Shown here: positions 1-5,183 of the stretch, one piece after another
How positions within the stretch are numbered: the first letter of the stretch is position 1
Layout: each line of letters starts with the position of its first letter
Source of the DNA: Candidatus Nomurabacteria bacterium
GTDB taxonomy: Bacteria; Patescibacteriota; Minisyncoccia; Phycocordibacterales; PALSA-1337
Assembly: GCA_943355185.1 (NCBI GenBank)
Contig: CALREM010000033.1
Span: 1-5,183, forward strand
Direction: 5' to 3'
DNA length: 5,183 bases
Translations under genes and position numbers: made by a program
Notes under the pieces: generated by a model
What the model saw: the letters and a program-made list of their open reading frames with translations, nothing else
What the model was told of the DNA's origin: nothing
Databases searched by the model: none

Positions 1-1837
1 TAAACAGACCAAGGTATCCGCACTTGAGATGGTTATGACTACACTCCATGCCGGAGGCAAGTTCGGAGGTGAAGACAGTGGGTACAAAGTATCCGGTGGT
101 CTTCATGGTGTGGGTGCTTCAGTAGTAAATGCACTATCGACATATACAAAAGTCATCGTGCATCGTGATGGCGGTGTATATTCACAGGAATACTCTCAAG
201 GCAAGCGCAAAGCGGCAGTAAAGAAAATCGCTTCATCAAAACTTCATGGAACTATCGTTACATTTGAGCCAGATCCAACCATTTTCAAAGAAGGTGTCAT
301 TCAGGATTTCAAGCGAGTTGTCACGCATATGCGACAGCAGGCGTATCTTGTTCGTGGTCTGCGTATTTCCATTATCGATGCTCGTGAACAAGTAGCCACT
401 TTTGGTCAAGATGAAGAGATTTTCTATCTTCGCGATACTGGAGTCGATGCGCCATCATACACTTTCTTTTTTGAAGGAGGCTTAGTTTCTTTGGTCAAAT
501 TCACAAACCAGCTTCTCAAGCCTATTCATAAGAATATCTTCTATGTTGAGAAGAGTGTTGAAGGGGTTGAATCCATCGAAGTTGCCATGCAATATTCCGA
601 CGACGTGACACCTCATCTCATGGCTTTTGCTAACAATATCCACACACCAGAAGGAGGTACTCATTTCACTGGTTTCAAGACAGCTCTTACACGTACGCTT
701 AATACATATGCCAAAAATAACAACTTGGCTAAAAATGGGGAAGATACTTTTACGGGAGACGATGCTCTTGAAGGAATGACTGGTATCATCTCGGTGAAGT
801 TGCGCGAAATACAATTTGAAGGTCAGACAAAGGCAAAGCTCGGTAGTATGGAAGCTCAAGGTGCAGTCGCCTCAGTATTTGGTGATGCTTTTGGTATGTT
901 TTTGGAAGAGAATCCAGATGATGCGCGTGCCATCATCAACAAGGTTATCTTGGCTATGAAGGCTCGTAAGGCTGCAAAGGCTGCCAAAGACTCTGTATTG
1001 CGCAAAGGAGCCCTCGAAGGTATGACATTGCCGGGCAAGCTCGCAGACTGCCAGTCCAACTCTCCAGCAGAATCAGAACTCTTTATTGTAGAGGGAGATT
1101 CTGCGGGAGGTACAGCCAAACAAGGTCGTGATCGTCGCATTCAGGCTATCTTGCCATTGCGCGGAAAGATCTTGAATATCGAACGTGCACGTCTTGATCG
1201 TATGCTTGGTTCAGAACAGATCAAGAACCTTATTTTAGCTTTTGGTACCGCTATCGGTGATACGTTTGATATTACCCGTCTTCGTTATCACAAGATCGTT
1301 TTAGCAACAGATGCTGACGTGGACGGAGCCCACATCCGCACCTTGATCCTCACTCTCCTATATCGCTATTTCCGCCCTCTGATCGATGGAGGATTCGTCT
1401 ATATCGCCCAGCCACCACTCTATAAGGTCAAAAGAGGTAAGGAGGTACTCTATTTCTATGATGAACAATCAAAAGTCAAAGAACTTGGCAAAGGTTTTGA
1501 CGAGTCTCAAGCCATGCAGGATATAGATCTCCAAGATTCACGAAATGCATTGCTCGATGCTGCTGATGCGCCTGCAGAAGAAGCAGAAGTCGAAGAGGAA
1601 AATGCCAAAGGCCGAACTCCAAAGATTTCCATTCAGCGATATAAAGGTTTGGGAGAAATGAATGCCGATGAGCTTTGGGAAACTACCATGGATCCATCAC
1701 GCCGTATTCTAAAGCAGGTAAACGTTGAGGATGCTCAGGAAGCCGATAAGATTTTTGATATGCTTATGGGGCAAGACGTTCCTGCACGTAAATCATTCAT
1801 TCAGTCCAACGCCAAGCACGCGACGATTGATATATAG
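1..1837 (+). CDS. gyrB: DNA gyrase subunit B, 3' part (5' end outside window)
   Basis: ATPase and strand-passage subunit of DNA gyrase, which with GyrA introduces negative supercoils in cytoplasmic DNA. Complete codons begin at base 2, giving 611 visible residues to the TAG stop; roughly the first 85-90 residues, including the N-terminal ATPase glutamate, lie off the left edge. Numbering from base 2: HAGGKF then the glycine-rich ATP-lid GGLHGVGASVVNALS (32-46) of the GHKL fold; the QTK loop (bases 824-832) of the transducer domain; the TOPRIM domain with EGDSAGG (E364 catalytic) and DADVDG (D437, D439, D441, metal binding); and the C-terminal QRYKGLGEMN...LWETTMDP block from residue 545, ending in the typical ...IDI. 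The large insertion of proteobacterial GyrB is absent. An acidic linker (residues 519-533) before the QRYKGLGEMN block is longer than in Bacillus-type GyrB. ParE is the alternative, but the tail and overall match favour GyrB. Confidence 0.97.
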   Translation, partial: KQTKVSALEMVMTTLHAGGKFGGEDSGYKVSGGLHGVGASVVNALSTYTKVIVHRDGGVYSQEYSQGKRKAAVKKIASSKLHGTIVTFEPDPTIFKEGVIQDFKRVVTHMRQQAYLVRGLRISIIDAREQVATFGQDEEIFYLRDTGVDAPSYTFFFEGGLVSLVKFTNQLLKPIHKNIFYVEKSVEGVESIEVAMQYSDDVTPHLMAFANNIHTPEGGTHFTGFKTALTRTLNTYAKNNNLAKNGEDTFTGDDALEGMTGIISVKLREIQFEGQTKAKLGSMEAQGAVASVFGDAFGMFLEENPDDARAIINKVILAMKARKAAKAAKDSVLRKGALEGMTLPGKLADCQSNSPAESELFIVEGDSAGGTAKQGRDRRIQAILPLRGKILNIERARLDRMLGSEQIKNLILAFGTAIGDTFDITRLRYHKIVLATDADVDGAHIRTLILTLLYRYFRPLIDGGFVYIAQPPLYKVKRGKEVLYFYDEQSKVKELGKGFDESQAMQDIDLQDSRNALLDAADAPAEEAEVEEENAKGRTPKISIQRYKGLGEMNADELWETTMDPSRRILKQVNVEDAQEADKIFDMLMGQDVPARKSFIQSNAKHATIDI

Positions 1838-1896
1838 AAGGGGACAGTGAAAGTGTTAGAGAGCGAAGTACATACATGTCCTGAAGAACCCCTGCA

Positions 1897-1920
1897 GCCC
1901 ATTTCTAGCAAGAAATGGGC
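1897..1920. terminator. Perfect 10-bp hairpin, possible bidirectional terminator stem
   Basis: GCCCATTTCT (1897-1906) pairs perfectly with AGAAATGGGC (1911-1920) around the loop AGCA. It lies 60 bases after the gyrB stop and 64 bases from the hsp20 stop. There is no T-run directly after it on either strand, so it is not a textbook intrinsic terminator. It may act with the neighbouring hairpin or protect the 3' ends of the transcripts. Confidence 0.5.
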
Positions 1921-1928
1921 GAAGCCGA

Positions 1929-1952
1929 GTCCCAGCTTTGCAAAGCTGGGAC
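1929..1952. terminator. Perfect 24-bp palindrome, possible bidirectional terminator stem
   Basis: GTCCCAGCTTTG (1929-1940) is followed directly by its exact reverse complement (1941-1952). As RNA it would form a 10-bp stem with a TGCA loop on either strand. As in the preceding hairpin, no long T-run follows it on either strand, which is weak support for a classical terminator. Its position between converging genes makes a two-way transcription barrier plausible. Confidence 0.5.
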
Positions 1953-1983
1953 GTTTCTGAAGGGCACGTATGTACGAAGCTCT

Positions 1984-2457
1984 TTATACAGTTCTTACTT
2001 TCAACTTTGAAGACCTCTTTTTATCAAGTTTAGGAAGTTTCAATATCAAAAGGCCATGTTTTTCGATAGCTTCAGATTCGTCGACATCTATCTCTTCGGG
2101 AAGTTGGATCGTGCGGGAAAAAGAACCCCAATATAGTTCGCGAACATAATAATCATCTTCGTTCGCTACACGTTCTTCTTCGCGTTTGCCGCGGATAGTG
2201 ACCACATCGCGGGCAATCGTTACGTCAAGATCATCGGGACGAACACCTGCAATCATGCTCTTGATAACAATCATCTCTGGTGTCTGGTATACGTCTACGG
2301 TGAGCTCGCCTTCTTTTTCAGATTCTTCTTCTATCCATGAAGAGGCGACATCACTCTCTGCTTTGTGATGAGCAGGTTTTCCTTTTGGAGCAGTTTCTTC
2401 TTCCATACGAACTGTTCCCGTCAGTTTCTCAAAAAATGATCTCTTTTCTTTGCTCAT
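1984..2457 (-). CDS. Small heat-shock protein, Hsp20/alpha-crystallin family
   Basis: An ATP-independent cytoplasmic holdase that binds unfolding proteins and keeps them soluble for refolding by ATP-dependent chaperones. The 157-residue length is normal for the family. Residues 1-50 form a variable, charged N-terminal arm (FFEKL near 8-12). The alpha-crystallin domain spans about 51-142: ELTVDVYQTPEMIVIKSMIAGV, then the DLDVTI..DVVTIRGKREEE strands, YYVRELYWGSFSRTIQLPEEID, and the signature HGLLILKLPK (134-143). A short basic tail contains LKV (152-154), resembling the I/V-x-I/V motif that drives oligomer assembly. The start is fixed by an in-frame TAA two codons upstream (2461-2463 on the plus strand). 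No Shine-Dalgarno sequence is visible; the leader is AT-rich. The gene begins 35 bases after prsW ends and converges on gyrB; its TAA stop abuts the junction element. Confidence 0.95.
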   Translation of the reverse strand: MSKEKRSFFEKLTGTVRMEEETAPKGKPAHHKAESDVASSWIEEESEKEGELTVDVYQTPEMIVIKSMIAGVRPDDLDVTIARDVVTIRGKREEERVANEDDYYVRELYWGSFSRTIQLPEEIDVDESEAIEKHGLLILKLPKLDKKRSSKLKVRTV

Positions 2458-2486
2458 ATATTACAAATTAAATTTTATTACTCGTA

Positions 2487-2495
2487 AGTATATCA
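2487..2495 (-). promoter_or_regulatory. Extended -10 promoter element for hsp20
   Basis: Read on the minus strand this is TGATATACT, an extended -10 (TGn followed by TATACT, five of six matches to TATAAT). The predicted transcription start is near 2480, giving a leader of about 22 bases. The TG of the motif belongs to the TGA stop codon of the upstream prsW gene, so the hsp20 promoter overlaps the end of that gene. The -35 region is weak (TGAAGC at 2510-2515 with 17-bp spacing), as expected for an extended -10 promoter. No CIRCE-type inverted repeat was seen. Confidence 0.5.
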
Positions 2496-3194
2496 CACCA
2501 ACTCATTTGGCTTCACTGTCTGAGGGTGCACAACTTTAATTTCTTCAAATAAAATGATCAAAATGACTACTGCTCCCCAGACCCAACTAAAAACCTTGAG
2601 ACTGTCGAGTGTACCCGTCGCGATAATAGAAAGATTAAACGCGGTATGGAAAGTAATGGCGACTCCAAGCCCGATAATACCCGCCACTATTTTGAGGAAA
2701 TAACCTCGATAGAAGGCGAGGCCGAGTGCAAAACCAACGACTGCCGAGCTTACAACATGTACAAGAGTTGCTCCCATAAAACGCATATTTCCGGTTACAA
2801 CGCTTTTGATAATTTCTCCATCGGAAAGTGGTCCGAGTATAAAGAGAGTATTTTCTAAGGCTGCAAAACCAAGAGCGACAGTGATGCAATATATCATTGC
2901 ATCAATAGGTTCGTCGTTTTGTTTAGTAAACAGGGCAACACTCAGAACTGCTAGGAATTTTACTATTTCTTCTATGGCTGCCCAGAGGGTATAGCGAATA
3001 GTCGGGTCGGTAAATACATTTCCAACATATTTTTCAGCGATAATTGCTAAGGCGACTGAGAGCATGCCTCCAAAGAAAGAAAGAGTCAGGATAAAGCGAG
3101 ATTCGGGATGGGTTATATCCTCACGTGTCCAGAAGAAAAGCCATATCAGAGAGGGGATGATACCGGCAAGTACTGCATATACGACAAGATTCAT
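2493..3194 (-). CDS. prsW: PrsW-family intramembrane metalloprotease
   Basis: A polytopic membrane protease of the PrsW/CPBP-like group; the founding Bacillus member cleaves an anti-sigma factor in response to envelope stress. The 233-residue product has about seven or eight hydrophobic segments. It carries the family's putative active-site motifs: EEIVK (E75, E76, K79) in a membrane helix; D98 followed by GFAALEN (E114, N115); a histidine in GATLVHVVSS (H146); and HTAFN (H183, N187). The start at 3194 places a hydrophobic helix (NLVVYAVLAGIIPSLIWLFF) at the N-terminus. An alternative ATG at 3215 adds MLYYFKR and has an AGGGGG stretch 10 bases upstream, so the start is uncertain. A still longer reading from 3356 adds 47 more residues, unlike the family. 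The physiological substrate is unknown here, as no anti-sigma gene is nearby. Confidence 0.9.
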   Translation of the reverse strand: MNLVVYAVLAGIIPSLIWLFFWTREDITHPESRFILTLSFFGGMLSVALAIIAEKYVGNVFTDPTIRYTLWAAIEEIVKFLAVLSVALFTKQNDEPIDAMIYCITVALGFAALENTLFILGPLSDGEIIKSVVTGNMRFMGATLVHVVSSAVVGFALGLAFYRGYFLKIVAGIIGLGVAITFHTAFNLSIIATGTLDSLKVFSWVWGAVVILIILFEEIKVVHPQTVKPNELV

Positions 3195-3205
3195 ACGTTT
3201 AAAAT

Positions 3206-3214
3206 AGTATAACA
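3206..3214 (-). promoter_or_regulatory. Extended -10 promoter element upstream of prsW
   Basis: On the minus strand this reads TGTTATACT, the same TGn-TATACT form as the element before hsp20. The predicted start of transcription, about seven bases further on, leaves only four or five bases before the ATG at 3194, so the mRNA would be almost leaderless. If the ATG at 3215 is the true start, this element lies inside the coding region and is a chance match. No good -35 was found. Confidence 0.4.
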
Positions 3215-3263
3215 TAAGTAAATATCCCCCTAGACCTGCCCTAGTGGATTTGTCGATGTATCC

Positions 3264-3292
3264 TTGACAAAATAAGTATTTTAAGCTAGAAA
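3264..3292 (+). promoter_or_regulatory. Candidate sigma-70-type promoter for the secreted protein gene
   Basis: A perfect -35 hexamer TTGACA (3264-3269) is followed after exactly 17 bases by TAGAAA (3287-3292, four of six matches to TATAAT). Transcription would begin near 3299, giving a leader of about 76 bases before the ATG at 3375. The spacer contains the inverted repeat AAAATA-AG-TATTTT (3269-3282), which could be an operator or simply AT-rich promoter DNA. Confidence 0.45.
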
Positions 3293-3302
3293 GCAGGTAG
3301 AT

Positions 3303-3340
3303 CTTGTTGGTTTGCCTGATAGGTAAATCGATAGAACAAG
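3303..3340 (+). other. Imperfect stem-loop in the leader of the secreted protein gene
   Basis: CTTGTT (3303-3308) can pair with AACAAG (3335-3340). Inside, TTTGCC (3311-3316) pairs with GGTAAA (3322-3327) through one G-U pair, around the loop TGATA. It lies just downstream of the predicted transcription start. No known riboswitch family is recognised and the stems are short, so it may be fortuitous. Confidence 0.3.
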
Positions 3341-3374
3341 CAACAAAAATACTCAAACGGTTCGAAAATAACGT

Positions 3375-4487
3375 ATGAAAACCTGGTCCTTGTCAGTTTT
3401 GCTCCTCGGTCTAACTTCTGTGGTCACGATCGGTGCCGACCTCAAAATCTTCATCAACAATGATGATCCTATGGAATTCGCTGTGCCACTCAAGGCTCAG
3501 TCGGGTCTTATTCGGGCAGCTACTCAGCAACATTCGTTGCCAAAGTTGGGCACGAAACCTGAAATGGTGGAAATTGCCTCTTTGTGTTCGAGTGGTTCGC
3601 CCAATGTGGTAGCGAGTCGTCTCAATGCTATGAATGGTCTCGTCGGACTGCCTGTCACTATGGATCCGGCTGATCCAACAGCGTGGTATGTCGTTGCTCC
3701 CAATGCGTGGAAGTGGCACCATATTGTCAGTTTGGCTTCGGCTAGTCCCAACGTCATGTGGCGTGGTAAGACGAGCCTCCTGACCCCTGCTCAGTCCGCA
3801 GAAAAAGGGAACAGGATCGTCATTCATGCTATGGGTCAGTATCCGGTCAGCGCATACGAATGTGAAATCATGACGGGTTTGACTAATCTTGCTACCGCAC
3901 GTTTTTCTGTAGGGAAAGACGCTTCTGGTAACGAACTTCCATTCAGTGCAAACTTTGTTGGCATTAGTTTTGGACCCAATGGCATATTGGAATCAACTCG
4001 CAATCCGGTATCAGGTCTCTGGACTCAAGTTGGGGATGATACCGTGTTCTCGAATAATGAACGTCCTTCAGCGGTTCAATATGATGCCTGGGTCCGATTT
4101 GGTGCCACTGCTGTCATTACTGCAGGAAATCTCGCAGCCATGGATGGTGTCAAGGCTCAGTTTACGGCCAGTGTTCCGACGTTTACTGCTCGTCTCATCA
4201 AAAATGGAGCAGAGATTAACTCCAAAATTGTTACGGCGATGCGGCTCCATCTGAGCATTGTACGAGGACTGGCAGATCCTAACCCGTACGATGTACTTAT
4301 GCTTCATGGTGGTCAGGAAGATGCGAAATATCGGATCGAATATGCTTATTATCCAGAGGGTCCGTGGATCGAAATTGATACAGATCTGTTTAATGCGCAA
4401 ACTATTTACATCGCCCGAATTCCTGAGATGAACCAGTTCTATCGGGCCAAAATGGTGCCTCCGGTAGCTGGTGCATTACCTCAATAA
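3375..4487 (+). CDS. Secreted protein of unknown function with a beta-rich C-terminus
   Basis: I do not recognise this 370-residue protein. Residues 1-21 look like a Sec signal peptide: K2, a hydrophobic core (LSVLLLGLTSVVTI) and probable cleavage after GA21, before DLKIF. The mature part is rich in alternating hydrophobic and polar residues, with two cysteines (C71, C163) that could form a disulfide, an aromatic patch AWYVVAPNAWKWHH (103-116), and no catalytic motif I can name. The last 60 residues (YRIEYAYYPEGPWIEID...IYIARIPEMNQFYRAKM) follow the pattern 'Y.vEys....W..i......ty...ip....FYR', like small C-terminal beta-sandwich modules of secreted proteins. No further membrane segment or sorting signal is seen. 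The start is well fixed, since an in-frame TAA lies one codon upstream. There is no Shine-Dalgarno site. It is divergent from prsW and is followed by a strong terminator, so it is probably transcribed alone. Confidence 0.85.
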   Translation: MKTWSLSVLLLGLTSVVTIGADLKIFINNDDPMEFAVPLKAQSGLIRAATQQHSLPKLGTKPEMVEIASLCSSGSPNVVASRLNAMNGLVGLPVTMDPADPTAWYVVAPNAWKWHHIVSLASASPNVMWRGKTSLLTPAQSAEKGNRIVIHAMGQYPVSAYECEIMTGLTNLATARFSVGKDASGNELPFSANFVGISFGPNGILESTRNPVSGLWTQVGDDTVFSNNERPSAVQYDAWVRFGATAVITAGNLAAMDGVKAQFTASVPTFTARLIKNGAEINSKIVTAMRLHLSIVRGLADPNPYDVLMLHGGQEDAKYRIEYAYYPEGPWIEIDTDLFNAQTIYIARIPEMNQFYRAKMVPPVAGALPQ

Positions 4488-4504
4488 GGCCGTTGTTTAA
4501 TCAC

Positions 4505-4534
4505 AGAGCCCTTCTTCACTGAAGGGCTCTTTTT
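4505..4534 (+). terminator. Rho-independent terminator after the secreted protein gene
   Basis: AGAGCCCTTC (4505-4514) pairs perfectly with GAAGGGCTCT (4521-4530) around the six-base loop TTCACT, and is followed by a run of T (4530-4534). It begins 17 bases after the TAA stop at 4485-4487. It separates the two rightward genes. Confidence 0.92.
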
Positions 4535-4536
4535 CA

Positions 4537-4565
4537 TTGACATTTATTTCTATGTATGGTAGGTT
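4537..4565 (+). promoter_or_regulatory. Candidate promoter for the repeat-containing secreted protein
   Basis: A perfect -35 hexamer TTGACA (4537-4542) starts two bases after the T-run of the preceding terminator. After 17 bases comes TAGGTT (4560-4565), a poor -10 (three of six) but preceded by TGG, which fits an extended -10. The predicted start near 4572 gives a leader of about 54 bases to the ATG at 4626. A second possible -10, TATTAT at 4611-4616, would yield an almost leaderless transcript but lacks a clear -35. Confidence 0.4.
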
Positions 4566-4625
4566 ATAGCTCGTTGTATGAAATACATACCAAAGGACGT
4601 TATTAACAATTATTATTTATTTATC

Positions 4626-5183
4626 ATGAAAATTCGCTTTATTTTGTCAGTATTCGTTGTTATTGCAGCTGCTTTCCTCGTGATTGCAACTCCAGTCTCA
4701 GCACAGGTTTCAAACGGTGGTGACGAAGGTGCAGCTATTACATCTGCAGTCGATACCAACACAGCTGTTGGTGAAGTATCAAACGGCAACGACGAAGGTA
4801 CAGCTATTACACCTGCAGTCGATACCAACACATCTGTTGGTGAAGCATCAAACGGTAATGACGAAGGTTCTCCTATTACTCCAGCAGTTGATTCAAATAC
4901 TGTTGTTGGTGGAGTTACTAACGGCGATGACGACGCTGTAGGCATTCCTGCTGTAGAAACTCCTTCTTCGAACACAAGTGGTGGTTCTTCTGGAGGTCGT
5001 TCTTCAGGTGGTGGACGTTCTTCAGTGGTTATTGCCACAAGTCTCTCGACTCAGTTGGGAACTACGACTGCTTCATGTCCTCTCATTACCGCAAGAATCT
5101 TGAAGCTCAATGGATCAAATGATTCAGTCAACATTTCTCATCTTCAGCTCTTTTTGAAGAATATCGAGAAGTTAGATGTTGAT
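4626..5183 (+). CDS. Secreted repeat protein with start of a peptidoglycan-binding-like domain (3' end outside window)
   Basis: The frame stays open from the ATG at 4626 to the window edge, giving 186 visible residues. Residues 1-26 are a clear Sec signal peptide (KIR, a hydrophobic core, VSA before Q27). Residues 28-96 are three 23-residue tandem repeats of the type VSNGNDEG.AITPAVDTNT.VGE, followed by a degenerate fourth (97-120). A Ser/Gly/Arg linker (114-133, SSGGRSSGGG-like) leads to a segment with C151 and 'LKLNGSNDSVNISHLQLFLKNIE' spacing (159-181), resembling the start of the peptidoglycan-binding-like module found in many Parcubacteria surface proteins. A wall- or surface-associated role is inferred. 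An in-frame ATG at 4578 would add 16 polar residues before the signal peptide and is less likely. No Shine-Dalgarno site precedes 4626. Confidence 0.85.
   Translation, partial: MKIRFILSVFVVIAAAFLVIATPVSAQVSNGGDEGAAITSAVDTNTAVGEVSNGNDEGTAITPAVDTNTSVGEASNGNDEGSPITPAVDSNTVVGGVTNGDDDAVGIPAVETPSSNTSGGSSGGRSSGGGRSSVVIATSLSTQLGTTTASCPLITARILKLNGSNDSVNISHLQLFLKNIEKLDVD
4707..4913 (+). repeat. Three 69-bp in-frame tandem repeats within the secreted protein gene
   Basis: The units are 4707-4775, 4776-4844 and 4845-4913, each encoding 23 residues, with a degenerate partial copy from 4914. By my hand count units 1 and 2 differ at 8 of 69 bases and units 2 and 3 at 16, many of the latter in third codon positions. 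This suggests stepwise duplication, unit 1/2 being the most recent, with selection on the protein sequence. Confidence 0.88.

Larger units (their letters stand above)
1857..1986. repeat. Multibranched inverted-repeat element in the gyrB/hsp20 junction
   Basis: Nearly the whole gap between the convergent gyrB and hsp20 genes can fold. Outer stem: AGAGC (1860-1864) with GCTCT (1979-1983); a symmetric GAA/GAA internal loop; GTACATAC (1868-1875) with GTATGTAC (1968-1975); an A/C mismatch; TGTCCT (1877-1882) with AGGGCA (1961-1966), one pair being G-U. Two perfect hairpins lie inside, listed separately. A TA dinucleotide sits just outside each end (1857-1858 and 1985-1986), the right one inside the hsp20 stop codon. 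Possible roles are a transcription barrier between converging genes, a structured gyrB 3' UTR, or a small non-autonomous mobile repeat. The sequence alone does not choose between them. Confidence 0.75.

Noticed and set aside
482..1140. Two minus-strand open frames (482-859 and 856-1140) inside gyrB
   Set aside because: They lie opposite highly conserved GyrB sequence and show no recognisable domain or start signal.
1..1837. Topoisomerase IV subunit ParE instead of GyrB
   Set aside because: The C-terminal QRYKGLGEMN...LWETTMDP block and IDI ending match GyrB best; without the N-terminus and genome context ParE cannot be fully excluded but is unlikely.
2478..2495. Recoding of TGA as Gly (code 25, as in Gracilibacteria/SR1), which would extend PrsW past 2493
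   Set aside because: No in-frame TGA occurs inside any of the genes, glycine is encoded by GGN throughout, and read-through would add only five codons before TAA.
3195..3356. N-terminal extension of PrsW back to an ATG at 3356
   Set aside because: The added residues (Cys-, Tyr- and charge-mixed) do not resemble a PrsW N-terminus, and the stretch carries the divergent promoter region with TTGACA and palindromes. The family-like protein starts at 3194, or at most at 3215.
4554..4592. Dispersed inverted repeat (TGGTA at 4557-4561 with TACCA at 4588-4592, and GTATG/CATAC at 4576-4590) as an operator
   Set aside because: The arms are only five bases long in AT-rich DNA, so chance is sufficient.
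4707..4955. CRISPR-like array
   Set aside because: The 69-bp units abut one another without unique spacers, stay in frame and vary mostly as coding repeats do.
4613..5038. Minus-strand 141-residue reading frame rich in Pro, Thr and Ser
   Set aside because: It is the antisense shadow of the tandem repeats and Gly/Ser linker of the plus-strand gene, whose signal peptide and domain pattern are convincing.

Overview
The window looks like chromosomal DNA from a Candidate Phyla Radiation bacterium (Patescibacteria, probably a Parcubacteria-like lineage). This is inferred, not proven. The reasons are: a compact GyrB without the large proteobacterial C-terminal insertion; a secreted protein at the right edge built as signal peptide, low-complexity repeats, Gly/Ser linker and the start of a peptidoglycan-binding-like 'C..L...L..G..N....LQ.FL' segment, a design common in Parcubacteria surface proteins; and no convincing Shine-Dalgarno site in front of most starts. 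All genes read well with the standard bacterial code; stops used are TAG, TAA, TGA and TAA.

Layout. 1-1837 (+): the 3' part of gyrB (DNA gyrase subunit B), running in from the left edge. 1838-1983: a convergent junction filled by a strikingly structured element, with a long imperfect outer stem (1860-1882 with 1961-1983) enclosing two perfect hairpins (1897-1920 and 1929-1952). 1984-2457 (-): a small heat-shock protein of the Hsp20 family. 2493-3194 (-): a PrsW-type intramembrane metalloprotease. Each minus-strand gene is preceded by an extended -10 element TGNTATACT; the one for hsp20 overlaps the stop codon of prsW. 3195-3374: a divergent control region with a TTGACA promoter candidate for the rightward gene. 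3375-4487 (+): a secreted protein of unknown function, closed by a strong intrinsic terminator (4505-4534). 4535-4625: an AT-rich promoter and leader region starting with TTGACA. 4626-5183 (+): the start of a secreted repeat protein that runs off the right edge.

How they fit together. gyrB is housekeeping. hsp20 and prsW form a tandem minus-strand pair, both plausibly linked to protein quality control or envelope stress, but no anti-sigma factor or other PrsW substrate is visible, so a shared pathway is only a suggestion. The two rightward genes both encode exported proteins and are separated by a terminator and a fresh promoter, so they are independent transcription units. No tRNA, rRNA, CRISPR array, transposase or phage gene was seen. 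The most unusual items are the multibranched gyrB/hsp20 junction, the unclassified secreted protein and the 69-bp repeat protein.
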